From a virus, in the IMG/VR virus record IMGVR_UViG_3300035438_000589, positions 1 to 30,839 of that record: a stretch of 30,839 nt of DNA. One strand, 5' to 3'. The position numbers and the translations under genes are program-made. The notes under the pieces are model-generated. The model did not search any database. It was given only the letters and a program-made list of their open reading frames with translations, and was not told where the DNA came from. Below, piece after piece: positions 14,682 through 21,672 of this stretch; the stretch's first letter is position 1, and every line of letters starts with the position of its first letter.

Positions 14682-15380
14682 TTAGCAGTCATCAGCAGTG
14701 CTAATTGGAGCACTCTGAGGATTTACATAAGAATTGCCATAAAGAGTATGCCTTGAGTTTGGACCAAGAACTTTGGCAACTCTGTGTGTATAAAACTCTC
14801 CACCAGGTATTCCAACTAACATTCCTGACTTTGGTTTTATTTTTATTGGTAAGTTTGCAAACTCTAATTCTCCACCGTCAAAATCATCATTTAGGTATAA
14901 GCTAAAAGATATAAGAATGTTACTTTCCAATCCTGGATCATAATGCCAGTACATTGCAAAGTCAATTTTGTCTTTTTGTATCGTCACTTCTGGTGTATTA
15001 TAAGGCTCAAAGAATGCATGGTTTAAGTTAGTCTGAATTTCTTCATCTGTCATATACTTAAAAGTTTGAAGAGTTGCATGCCTCCTATATCCCTCTGGCA
15101 AGACAGACTCAAGTCGTTCCCAAATACCTCCAGGACTAGAAAATACTGGAAGATCTATAGACTTTGAAAATTGATTAGGAAATTCAATCTTTCCTTCATT
15201 ATCGTATACTGGTAAAACATCTAAAAATTTATTTAAAATGTTTCCATATGGAGAACGCATGGTAGCATACCAACCATTAGGATCATCCGTTTGAACTTTA
15301 AACCAGTCTATTTCTTCTTGGGTCAAAAAATTTTCTATAACCCATATTTTTTTGTTATCATCTAAGTATGTTTTTTCCAT
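14682..15380 (-). CDS. 2OG-Fe(II) oxygenase (prolyl-4-hydroxylase-like)
   Basis: The 232-aa protein shows the facial triad of the 2OG-Fe(II) family: WHYDPG (H146, D148), then DDFDGGELEFANLPIKIKPKSGMLVGIPG, THRV (H199) and R210 for 2-oxoglutarate. The ATG at 15380 is chosen over an upstream one at 15398 because TATTAT lies exactly 6 nt before it. Phage members of this family are thought to hydroxylate proteins or modify glycans or nucleic acids; the substrate is unknown here. Confidence 0.85.
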   Translation of the reverse strand: MEKTYLDDNKKIWVIENFLTQEEIDWFKVQTDDPNGWYATMRSPYGNILNKFLDVLPVYDNEGKIEFPNQFSKSIDLPVFSSPGGIWERLESVLPEGYRRHATLQTFKYMTDEEIQTNLNHAFFEPYNTPEVTIQKDKIDFAMYWHYDPGLESNILISFSLYLNDDFDGGELEFANLPIKIKPKSGMLVGIPGGEFYTHRVAKVLGPNSRHTLYGNSYVNPQSAPISTADDC

Positions 15381-15384
15381 AGTT

Positions 15385-15495
15385 TTATAATACCACAACT
15401 TTCTTTAAACACCAAATGCTATAGTCGCTCATAGTCTGATGAGTATCCCAGTAGGATATATTTTCTTTTGTCATACCGCATTTATTACATCCCAT
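15385..15495 (-). CDS. 36-aa Cys-containing peptide
   Basis: The peptide MGCNKCGMTKENISYWDTHQ… has CNKC and a later Cys. Its ATG comes 2 nt after the upstream stop. Its final codons contain the -10 box of the next gene, a compact arrangement. Function unknown. Confidence 0.5.
   Translation of the reverse strand: MGCNKCGMTKENISYWDTHQTMSDYSIWCLKKVVVL
15387..15392 (-). promoter_or_regulatory. Leaderless -10 box (TATTAT) for the gene starting at 15380
   Basis: TATTAT-AAAACT-ATG on the minus strand, inside the end of the 36-aa gene. Confidence 0.55.
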
Positions 15496-15497
15496 AA

Positions 15498-15722
15498 TTA
15501 ATTTTCCCACCCACTTGTATCAATTGTGTAGTATGTTCCCCAACGTTCATAGGGCTTGTTGAACTTAACCCATACCTTACTATGAAATTTGAAACGGTAT
15601 CCATAATTGCCTTGCTCATCTAAATCAAAAGCTTTAAGCAAACTCCTAGTAGCGATATCACTACAGGCATTACCTATCCACCTAAGAGGAAGTATCTTTG
15701 TCCTTTGTATTTTCTGTGACAT
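15498..15722 (-). CDS. Hypothetical protein
   Basis: The 74-aa protein starts MSQKIQRTKILPLRWIGNAC and has an aromatic, beta-rich second half (GYRFKFHSKVWVKF, WGTYYTIDTSGWEN). The start chosen overlaps the upstream 43-aa gene by 41 nt; upstream in-frame ATGs at 15749 and 15767 exist. No family recognised. Confidence 0.55.
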   Translation of the reverse strand: MSQKIQRTKILPLRWIGNACSDIATRSLLKAFDLDEQGNYGYRFKFHSKVWVKFNKPYERWGTYYTIDTSGWEN

Positions 15723-15813
15723 TCTGAGGAACCCATCTGAGTCTTCCATCTTTATACTCTCTTTCATACCCTAAAGCCTTCCAGTCCATTTTCATAATGC
15801 TTGGTTCTTTCAT
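15682..15813 (-). CDS. 43-aa hypothetical protein
   Basis: The peptide begins MKEPSIMKMDWKALGYEREY and is highly charged. It is supported by a leaderless promoter (TATACT-AATTAT-ATG), although it overlaps the next gene in another frame. Function unknown. Confidence 0.55.
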   Translation of the reverse strand: MKEPSIMKMDWKALGYEREYKDGRLRWVPQNVTENTKDKDTSS

Positions 15814-15819
15814 ATAATT

Positions 15820-15825
15820 AGTATA
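15820..15825 (-). promoter_or_regulatory. Leaderless -10 box (TATACT) for the gene starting at 15813
   Basis: TATACT-AATTAT-ATG on the minus strand, in the short gap upstream of the small gene cluster. Confidence 0.6.
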
Positions 15826-15857
15826 TCAACTACAATGTTGTTTGTCAACCCTTTATA

Positions 15858-16511
15858 TTAAAAAATATTTTTTAATGTGTAATTATTCCAAAAATCATAT
15901 GCCACTTTTTCGTCAGATTCAGAGTGATATTGAACTATATAAGGAGATAAGGAATACCTTGTACCACTAGTAACTGGACTGACCCCATGCTTACAGTACT
16001 TTTTTGTTGAGTGCATGATTAAGTCACCAGGTTCTGGTTTAAAGGATATACCTTGTTCTGGATAGTATATATCTCCACCCTCAAAATCGCTAAAATATAA
16101 AACTATGCCATAAAGAACACATCTCTTGCCTTCGTTATCACTTATATTTATTTCTGGGTCCCTGACTTTCCAACAATATGGGCAATCATCAGAATGTTCT
16201 TCCATACCATTTCCAGTTTTTATTTTTGTTATGCTTGGAGTAAATTCAAGAAACATTTTTTCTAAAGCTAATTCATCCTGAATTTTTTTTAACAGGTCTC
16301 CAAATATAGGATTTGAAAATGTTTCAATTGTTGGCTTGTTGAACTGTGCACCATCTATCCATTCTTTTTGATCAAGAATAATGTCTAAATATTGCTTTAC
16401 TTTTTCTTTTGATAAAAAACCTCTGTAAACATATACTTCATCACCTATTTTTTCCATTGTTGGGAAAAAATGTTCTACATGAAAAGTATCCATTCCTATA
16501 GAGTATCCCAT
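15858..16511 (-). CDS. 2OG-Fe(II) oxygenase (prolyl hydroxylase-like)
   Basis: The 217-aa protein has EEHSDDCPYC (H106, D108), YFSDFEGGDIYYPEQGISFKPEPGDLIMH, KHGVSPV (H175) and TRYSLSPY (R185), the full iron and 2-oxoglutarate set. It overlaps the methyltransferase upstream by 16 nt; an internal ATG at 16493 directly after that gene's stop is an alternative start. It belongs to the same gene group as the two FkbM-like methyltransferases, suggesting joint modification of one target. Confidence 0.85.
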   Translation of the reverse strand: MGYSIGMDTFHVEHFFPTMEKIGDEVYVYRGFLSKEKVKQYLDIILDQKEWIDGAQFNKPTIETFSNPIFGDLLKKIQDELALEKMFLEFTPSITKIKTGNGMEEHSDDCPYCWKVRDPEINISDNEGKRCVLYGIVLYFSDFEGGDIYYPEQGISFKPEPGDLIMHSTKKYCKHGVSPVTSGTRYSLSPYIVQYHSESDEKVAYDFWNNYTLKNIF

Positions 16512-17089
16512 TTAAAACTACTTCTATAGTCTTCTAAACCAATAACATTTGGATCAACCCACCAGTCTTCATGAATTTGTCTTACAACTAAGGAGTATCC
16601 AAGTGAATCAAGAATCTCTCGTTGTGCATCTCTCATGGCTGTATTTCTCCAGTACATGTTGGAATCATGTTCAAATGTAATAACTGAAAACCTATACTTG
16701 TTTAGTGGCACCGCAATTAGTCCATGCAATGTTGTGTAATGGTTACCAGCTGGTCTACCATCCCACTGATACCCAGCATCAATGTCTACCTGAAGATAAT
16801 CTATTTGTTCTGGAAAGTTATTTTCTTCAAAATAGCTTATATAGTTAAACTTAGTGGCATCTCCTAATATGCATGGATTCTTTCTATTTGCAGATATTTC
16901 TTCGTGCAGTTCTGGAACAATCTCAAATGAAACACCTTTCCAGTCAAACTCATTTTCAAGCCTATAGGTATTACTTCCGTTCTTTGAATGAGCAGCACCC
17001 AACTCAACGTAGTAACCCTCTTTTTTATTATTAAGTAGTTTTAATACAAACTCTTCTTGCTCGCTTTTGTTTTGCCATCCCTGATTCAT
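16496..17089 (-). CDS. FkbM-family-like methyltransferase
   Basis: The protein (197 aa from the ATG at 17089) has YYVELGAAHSKNGSNTYRLE as SAM motif I, FEIVPE as motif II and NFPEQIDYLQVDIDAG, then FSVITFEHD. The ATG is selected because GGGGTAAC lies upstream; the open frame continues to 17161 but would overlap the small zinc gene. It is a paralog of 17265-17939: both share the stretch FN…YFEENNFP.QID. FkbM relatives O-methylate sugars or lipids. Confidence 0.75.
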   Translation of the reverse strand: MNQGWQNKSEQEEFVLKLLNNKKEGYYVELGAAHSKNGSNTYRLENEFDWKGVSFEIVPELHEEISANRKNPCILGDATKFNYISYFEENNFPEQIDYLQVDIDAGYQWDGRPAGNHYTTLHGLIAVPLNKYRFSVITFEHDSNMYWRNTAMRDAQREILDSLGYSLVVRQIHEDWWVDPNVIGLEDYRSSFKWDTL

Positions 17090-17114
17090 TGCGTTACCCC
17101 TTTTTTTGGGGGAC

Positions 17115-17240
17115 TTAAGAAGACAGTCCCATTTGTAAATGCTTTTCACATACGTCTGCAACTATGTAGTCTGCATGATTAACCACAACGTCTAGGTATG
17201 CAGCCTCTTTGTCACAAAAGAAGCACTTTGTTTTATTCAT
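17115..17240 (-). CDS. 41-aa Cys/His zinc-binding peptide
   Basis: The sequence MNKTKCFFCDKEAAYLDVVV… with a later VCEKHLQM gives Cys-x2-Cys and Cys-x2-His pairs, like the DUF7455-type protein at 235. It has a leaderless promoter (TATGAT-ATAGGT-ATG). It lies between the two FkbM-like genes. Confidence 0.65.
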   Translation of the reverse strand: MNKTKCFFCDKEAAYLDVVVNHADYIVADVCEKHLQMGLSS

Positions 17241-17246
17241 ACCTAT

Positions 17247-17252
17247 ATCATA
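17247..17252 (-). promoter_or_regulatory. Leaderless -10 box (TATGAT) for the gene starting at 17240
   Basis: TATGAT-ATAGGT-ATG on the minus strand, in the 24-nt gap between two genes. Confidence 0.6.
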
Positions 17253-17264
17253 CCATAAATGCTA

Positions 17265-17939
17265 TTAGTTGTGTATCAGTTTATTCCAGAAAGCAAAGGC
17301 TAAGGGGTCCCACTGATTTCCTTGAAGATCAAGATATGTATTATCTATCCAAAAATCATCTGTAAACCCAGACCCAATGAGTGTATAGTTGTATTTAGCA
17401 AGAATTTCTCGTTGTATTTTTTTTACTTTTTCATCAATATCTAATGCTTGGTTTGAGCTTTCTTTGTTTTCTAAAACAATAGTAGAAAATCTATATCTTG
17501 ACAATGGAAGATTTATTAGTGATAAAAGGTTTGATGCGTCAGTGTCTATTGATAAAAAGTCTATTTGATTTGGAAAGTTATTTTCTTCAAAGTACTTATC
17601 CCAGTTAAATGTCGTAGCATCACCCTCTATGCATGGGTTAGACCTAGCTTCGTTATATTTATCTGCATGGTGTTTTTCAATGTCTATTCCTACACCTGTC
17701 CATCCAAATTCTTTCTCAAGCATGTATGTATGGTTTCCCTCAACCCAGTGTGATGATCCAATCTCAACATAGGTTCCATTGTCTTTATCACCACAAAATC
17801 TTAAAGCAAAAGAATTATTAAGAGATGCATGCTCGTGCTCTACTATCAAGGAAACATGATCAAATGTTTTAAGGGTAAAGGATTCGTTATGATTGTTTGT
17901 AATATTAATTTCTATCAATGGCTTTAGGATTGGCTTCAT
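17265..17939 (-). CDS. FkbM-family-like methyltransferase
   Basis: The 224-aa protein has GTYVEIGSSHWVEGNHTYML (motif I), VGIDIEKHH (motif II), EGDATTFNWDKYFEENNFPN and DFLSIDTDASNLL. It resembles its downstream neighbour closely in the central region, so the pair probably arose by duplication. A TACTAT lies 6 nt before the ATG with no Shine-Dalgarno sequence. It is divergent from pstS, about 115 nt away. Confidence 0.75.
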   Translation of the reverse strand: MKPILKPLIEINITNNHNESFTLKTFDHVSLIVEHEHASLNNSFALRFCGDKDNGTYVEIGSSHWVEGNHTYMLEKEFGWTGVGIDIEKHHADKYNEARSNPCIEGDATTFNWDKYFEENNFPNQIDFLSIDTDASNLLSLINLPLSRYRFSTIVLENKESSNQALDIDEKVKKIQREILAKYNYTLIGSGFTDDFWIDNTYLDLQGNQWDPLAFAFWNKLIHN

Positions 17940-17945
17940 GTATAT

Positions 17946-17951
17946 ATAGTA
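17946..17951 (-). promoter_or_regulatory. Leaderless -10 box (TACTAT) for the gene starting at 17939
   Basis: TACTAT-ATATAC-ATG on the minus strand; the surrounding sequence is TA-rich, so the exact box is less certain than others. Confidence 0.45.
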
Positions 17952-18042
17952 TCATACTTATGCTATATGTCAGTATATAAAACATTAGATGAACACTTGG
18001 TTAAATGAGCCTATTGTTTGCTAGAATATAGTTTATTTACTA

Positions 18043-18048
18043 TATACT
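18043..18048 (+). promoter_or_regulatory. Leaderless -10 box (TATACT) for pstS
   Basis: TATACT-CTTATT-ATG. A possible -35 (TTGCTA at 18018) lies 19 nt upstream. No convincing Pho box was seen in the 115-nt intergenic region. Confidence 0.6.
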
Positions 18049-18054
18049 CTTATT

Positions 18055-19179
18055 ATGAGACTTAAACTTATCGTAATAGCAGTCGTTGCTGCTCTATCTA
18101 TTTCTACCCCTGCTTTTGCAGCAGAAAATATTGTTGGTAATGGAGCATCTTTTCCAGCAAACCTTATTGACGAATGCAGATCATCTTATGCCAAGTCAAC
18201 AGGTAATGTAGTTACATACTCTCCAAATGGCTCTGGGGCTGGCAAGACATCATCAGACAAGGGCATTGGTGATTTCTGGTTCTCCGATTCAGCACACACT
18301 GCAGCAACTAAGAAGCCATCCATCATACACATACCAGTTGTTGCAGCACCTATTGCTGTAATGCATAACCTTCCAGGTAACAGACAGGTTTATCTATCAT
18401 CAACCACTATTGCTAAGATTTTTGCAGGGGACATAACAATGTGGAATGATCCTGCTATTAAAGCTGATAACAATAGAAAGATTAAAGAAGTTATTTACAG
18501 AAAAGATAAGTCTGGTAATCTAGTTAAAGACAAGTATGGCAACCCAGTAGTATTAAGAATAGCAACCAAGAGTATTGTATATACACTTCCCAATCAAAAG
18601 ATCAAGGTGGTGTTTAGACTTGATAACTCTGGAACAACAAATAACTTTGTTAGATACATGAAGGCATCACTACCAGAGGTTTGGACAAAGCCAGTGTCTG
18701 ACTCATTCTCAACATCATTTCCAAAGAATATAAATGACATTGGTAACATGGGAAGAATTGTTGGAGCAAACCAGTCACAAGGTGTAGCAACACTTGCATC
18801 AAAGACTAAGTACTCTATTACTTATGCAGAAGTTTCCTTTGCTAAGTTCTTTAACTTAAAGGTAGTAAATATAGGTAATGCATCTGGTAACTTCGTTGAG
18901 CCAAACAGCGCAAATGTCTCAGCATTCCTTGGAGAAGCCTCTATTGACTCAAATAACATACTTACCTATGACTATTCCACCAAAGAGCCTGGGGCATACC
19001 CTCTAGGCATCGTATCCTACCTTCTAGCAGATACAGCAGGCAAGAACAAGGAAGCTGTAAAGGAATGGGCAAAGTATATAGTAAGTCCAGCATGCGTCAG
19101 TGCAAAGCCTGAATTAGGTTTCGCACTTATTACGGGCAAATTTTTAGAGTTCGTCAATAAGCAGATCAATCGTCTTTAA
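18055..19179 (+). CDS. pstS: Phosphate-binding protein PstS
   Basis: This 374-aa secreted protein has a signal peptide (about residues 1-22, ending STPAFA) and the mature PstS fold: NIVGNGASFPANLID, YSPNGSGAGKTSS, DFWFSDSAHT, the phosphate-contact segment FRLDNSGTTNNFVRYM and the C-terminal GAYPLGIVSYLL. It binds periplasmic or surface phosphate for the Pst ABC transporter. No lipobox Cys is visible, so it may be soluble or held otherwise. The rest of the transporter (pstCAB) is absent here, matching phage-borne pstS genes that work with the host transporter. Confidence 0.92.
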   Translation: MRLKLIVIAVVAALSISTPAFAAENIVGNGASFPANLIDECRSSYAKSTGNVVTYSPNGSGAGKTSSDKGIGDFWFSDSAHTAATKKPSIIHIPVVAAPIAVMHNLPGNRQVYLSSTTIAKIFAGDITMWNDPAIKADNNRKIKEVIYRKDKSGNLVKDKYGNPVVLRIATKSIVYTLPNQKIKVVFRLDNSGTTNNFVRYMKASLPEVWTKPVSDSFSTSFPKNINDIGNMGRIVGANQSQGVATLASKTKYSITYAEVSFAKFFNLKVVNIGNASGNFVEPNSANVSAFLGEASIDSNNILTYDYSTKEPGAYPLGIVSYLLADTAGKNKEAVKEWAKYIVSPACVSAKPELGFALITGKFLEFVNKQINRL

Positions 19180-19231
19180 AGTTCGGCGGCAAAATAGAGG
19201 TAAGCAAACCTTTGAATGCCCTACACGGGCA

Positions 19232-19336
19232 CTATTGGTTACAAACCTTCATATGCTTATATAGACTTTCGTAAGCAAAGCCTTTTCTAAACTCCCATTC
19301 TTTCTTGCATACAGGACACACTATGATTCTACTCAC
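19232..19336 (-). CDS. 34-aa zinc-finger peptide
   Basis: The peptide MSRIIVCPVCKKEWEFRKGF… continues to LYKHMKVCNQ, giving a classic C-x2-C…H-x3-C finger. It starts at a GTG that overlaps the upstream stop, with AAAGG nearby. The stop is 52 nt from the pstS stop (convergent). DNA or RNA binding is plausible. Confidence 0.6.
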   Translation of the reverse strand: MSRIIVCPVCKKEWEFRKGFAYESLYKHMKVCNQ

Positions 19337-19454
19337 CTTTTATAATAATCTTTACAAGGTCTTTTATTAGCCATAAACAAATAAGGGAAAAGCTTGTTGC
19401 CATCCCATAAACCCAAAAAGACATTAGCATGTGAAACCAATCGTTAAATACCAT
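19329..19454 (-). CDS. 41-aa single-span membrane peptide
   Basis: MVFNDWFHMLMSFWVYGMAT and the rest form one or two hydrophobic helices with a Lys-rich end. GGAGA is placed 4-5 nt before the ATG. Function unknown. Confidence 0.55.
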   Translation of the reverse strand: MVFNDWFHMLMSFWVYGMATSFSLICLWLIKDLVKIIIKGE

Positions 19455-19469
19455 GATTCTCCATATATT

Positions 19470-19706
19470 TTAATCCATTCCCTTTTGCCACACTAAAAGA
19501 CATTTCTCGCATTGAATGCCTTCTTCACGCATATACCATTTATGTTCACACTTAACAACATAACTCTTACCCATTCCTTTAGCCTTTAATTGTTGTCTAA
19601 ACTTTCCATTTGGGTCATGTATGTGGCATGTTTGAGCAGGCCAGGCAGCAGTAACATTAGCAAAGCAGGTCTTGCCATTGTTCTTGGTAGCGTAACATTT
19701 TTTCAT
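19470..19706 (-). CDS. Small zinc-binding hypothetical protein
   Basis: The 78-aa protein has KKCYATKNNGKTCFANV, then TCHIHDPNGKFRQQL, and a CEHKW…CEKC distal pair, suggesting two metal sites. The first half resembles short Cys/His domains seen in phage proteins ('GKTC…CHIH'). It overlaps the upstream gene as ATGA. Confidence 0.65.
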   Translation of the reverse strand: MKKCYATKNNGKTCFANVTAAWPAQTCHIHDPNGKFRQQLKAKGMGKSYVVKCEHKWYMREEGIQCEKCLLVWQKGMD

Positions 19707-19861
19707 TCTTGAGATATCTTCTTATACTTATCATAGGTTGTATAGCACTTATCACAGGCTACTTCACCACATTGCAATGACCATTCAAACACATGGTCAC
19801 AGTTATCTCTAATCATGTTCCAGAAGCGGTTGTCTACTTGTCTATCTGATAAAGGTTTCAT
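19703..19861 (-). CDS. 52-aa Cys-rich hypothetical protein
   Basis: The protein (MKPLSDRQVDNRFWNMIRDN…) has NCDHVFEWSLQCG and ACDKCYTTYDKY, likely a zinc-binding domain. A 16-aa open frame at 19858-19908 overlaps its start (ATGA) and could be a leader. A GACAAT lies 6 nt before the ATG, a weak form of the leaderless -10. Confidence 0.6.
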   Translation of the reverse strand: MKPLSDRQVDNRFWNMIRDNCDHVFEWSLQCGEVACDKCYTTYDKYKKISQE

Positions 19862-19908
19862 AACCCTATTGTCTCAGAAAAAAACGGGTAAGTCAAATAA
19901 GAAACCAT
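19858..19908 (-). CDS. Possible 16-aa leader peptide
   Basis: MVSYLTYPFFSETIGL is preceded by TACTAT at 7 nt and ends with an ATGA overlap to the next gene. Position supports it, but it is too short for any other evidence. Confidence 0.25.
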   Translation of the reverse strand: MVSYLTYPFFSETIGL

Positions 19909-19981
19909 AATCCCTATAGTAAATAACCCCTATAGAAGGATATGCCCATATGCCCAATAGCCTAAGAGCGTGTACCGTTTT

Positions 19982-20524
19982 TTAGTCTAGGTTCCAGCTA
20001 AAGCCTACAGCAGCCCTAGGCATAGAGAAATCTACTCCATGATAGGTCTTAGATGGGATGTATACCAGATCTCCTGGATTTACCTCATATGTCTTATCTT
20101 CACAATGCCATGTAGTTGAGCCTATGCACTGCCAATAGAAGTTATCATGTGGATCAAAGTGTTGTGGAATATTACTTAGGTTTGTAGAGAAGTTAACATA
20201 AAGAGTACTAATACCCCCATAGGTACCAAACTCGTGAGTGAAAGAGTCTTGTATTTCTTGACTGGCTTTTCCTATAGGACCACTTCCTGATATATAGAAG
20301 TAGAAGTTTTGTTTGATCATAACATTACCAATGGTTACACCACCCAAAGATTTATCATACTCACCTGGTTGAGGCATAGTAGGTTCTTTAGCATTAGAGC
20401 CTTTGTCTATGTAATCAATGAACTCTTGCCATGATGGAGTGTCTGTGCAGAAATCTTTAATTACCGCAATTTTAGAGTCTTTCTTGTGTTGCTTGATGGT
20501 TTCTAGTATCTCAGGAGTTATCAT
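19982..20524 (-). CDS. Cupin/JmjC-like Fe(II) oxygenase-like protein
   Basis: The 180-aa protein has a cupin core: QHFDPHDNFYWQCIGSTTWHC (H122, D124) followed by VNPGDLVYIPSKTYHGV (H162), a metal-binding HxD…H pattern like that of JmjC or cupin-4 hydroxylases. It may hydroxylate a protein. It starts from TATCAT-TAACAT-ATG with no Shine-Dalgarno sequence. Upstream is the origin-like region. Confidence 0.65.
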   Translation of the reverse strand: MITPEILETIKQHKKDSKIAVIKDFCTDTPSWQEFIDYIDKGSNAKEPTMPQPGEYDKSLGGVTIGNVMIKQNFYFYISGSGPIGKASQEIQDSFTHEFGTYGGISTLYVNFSTNLSNIPQHFDPHDNFYWQCIGSTTWHCEDKTYEVNPGDLVYIPSKTYHGVDFSMPRAAVGFSWNLD

Positions 20525-20530
20525 ATGTTA

Positions 20531-20536
20531 ATGATA
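20531..20536 (-). promoter_or_regulatory. Leaderless -10 box (TATCAT) for the gene starting at 20524
   Basis: TATCAT-TAACAT-ATG on the minus strand at the edge of the origin-like region. Confidence 0.55.
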
Positions 20537-20573
20537 GCACATCTATACGCAATTGAATATAGAAGTGTTATAG

Positions 20574-20648
20574 TTATCCACAGCTAAACGATAATTTGGA
20601 TAGCCTAAATTAGTGGTTTTACACATAGTTATCCACAGGTTATCCACA
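20574..20648 (+). other. Cluster of three DnaA boxes (putative origin)
   Basis: TTATCCACA occurs at 20574-20582, 20629-20637 and 20640-20648, all in the same direction and each a perfect match to the consensus DnaA box. They are followed by AT-rich DNA and the iteron arrays. This points to a replication origin that uses host DnaA. Confidence 0.65.
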
Positions 20649-20997
20649 TATAAATCTTACTGATATTTTTTATATATGGTTTACATGTACTTTCAATATG
20701 TCTAATGGGTTATTGAGCTCTTATACAGATGGGGCCGTAATGTCAACGGCTTTAAAACCTCACATACCAAACCTTCAAACCTTACATCTGGCTTTATCAA
20801 ACCTTACATCTGGCTTGCATTATATACCCAAACCTCACATTTGTCAAGTATCAAACCTTACAAACCTTATATAAAACCCTATACAAAATCGTCCGAAATG
20901 TCCAATAATATTATATAAAGGTTTGATAATATTTAAAAAGATATCAAAAACCAGGAGAAAAGGTTTGATATCGTAATGTCTTATATACTATAGGGAT

Positions 20998-21222
20998 TTA
21001 GAGTGGTAGTTGTTCTTGTATATACCGTCCCGCAGAATCACTGACAGGATTATTAGTCACGTTTTGGGCGGGGAACTTAGGAAAGAAACACTTAAGAGTT
21101 ATAACACTATACAACATACCACATATAGCACCAAAGTCTTTATTGAAGGTTTCTATATCATGTGGTTGATCATGGCGATGAGAGGTTTGTCTAGATAGCT
21201 GAGCAAAATGATCTCTTCCCAT
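20998..21222 (-). CDS. 74-aa hypothetical protein inside the origin-like region
   Basis: The protein starts MGRDHFAQLSRQTSHRHDQP and continues with DIETFNKDFGAICGMLYSVI and FFPKFPAQNVTNN. It is unrecognised. The open frame extends upstream to 21399, but TATAAT-GGTTTT-ATG at 21229-21234 sets the start at 21222 by the leaderless rule. Location among iterons makes a replication-related role possible. Confidence 0.55.
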   Translation of the reverse strand: MGRDHFAQLSRQTSHRHDQPHDIETFNKDFGAICGMLYSVITLKCFFPKFPAQNVTNNPVSDSAGRYIQEQLPL

Positions 21223-21228
21223 AAAACC

Positions 21229-21234
21229 ATTATA
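21229..21234 (-). promoter_or_regulatory. Leaderless -10 box (TATAAT) for the gene starting at 21222
   Basis: A perfect TATAAT lies 6 nt (GGTTTT) before the ATG on the minus strand. Confidence 0.6.
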
Positions 21235-21435
21235 ACATGGTTTGACATATAAGGTTTGATAGGCTACAATCTGGAAAATTTTTTGATTGTTCGTAATGTC
21301 TAAATTAGGAGAAAATTTTTGAGCTGTCGTAATGTCTAGAAAATGGGAAATTTTTAGCTCTATCGTAATAAGGTTTGAAAGAAGGTTTCTCGGGCACAAC
21401 GGCAGGCTCTTGTCAAGCCCACCGCTGCAGCCTTT

Positions 21436-21648
21436 CTAGAATAGTTTGTAGTTATTGTAGTGATTGTATTGCTCTTGCTTTGTATGTTCCGCTGAGTCTG
21501 CAATAGTAATTAAACGATTGTAGATTACATTGGGAGATGACTCTGCAAGATACTGTCCCACCATGTCAAGGTCAAGGCGAAGGTCTGCCAAAACATTAGA
21601 TAGTTGGATTGCTACCTTTTCTTCTTTGGTTATTAGTTTTCGTCTCAT
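21436..21648 (-). CDS. Hypothetical helical protein
   Basis: The 70-aa protein (MRRKLITKEEKVAIQLSNVL…) is helical with several Leu heptads and ends in Tyr/Asn-rich sequence. GGGAGA precedes the ATG. It is isolated by a terminator from the upstream operon. Function unknown. Confidence 0.65.
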   Translation of the reverse strand: MRRKLITKEEKVAIQLSNVLADLRLDLDMVGQYLAESSPNVIYNRLITIADSAEHTKQEQYNHYNNYKLF

Positions 21649-21672
21649 AGTTCTCCCTCAGTTCATTGTATC

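Larger units (their letters stand above)
20754..21377. repeat. Iteron-like arrays around a possible origin
   Basis: The motif CAAACCT(T/C)AC is present at 20768, 20776, 20798, 20829, 20852 and 20861, and its inverse AAGGTTTG at 20918, 20960, 21251 and 21370, so copies are inverted about a centre near 20,900. Two copies share a longer unit ending in TCTGGCTT. A second motif, CGTAATGTC, occurs at about 20736, 20971, 21293 and 21327. Apart from the gene at 20998-21222, no coding signal was seen between 20525 and 21435. Confidence 0.6.

Noticed and set aside
17968-17990. Plus-strand TGTCAG promoter upstream of pstS
   Set aside because: The next TANNNT-like box is at 11 nt and poor, while TATACT-N6-ATG at 18043 explains the start.
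12253-19179. Window as a host chromosomal region because of ahpCD and pstS
   Set aside because: Dense tiny overlapping genes, tRNAs, holin-like, DUF932 and GP88-like genes on both sides, and uniform promoter style are more like a phage or phage-plasmid.
20754-20870. Possible CRISPR array
   Set aside because: Repeats are only about 10 nt, unevenly spaced and inverted past the centre, with no unique spacers of constant length. Iterons fit better.
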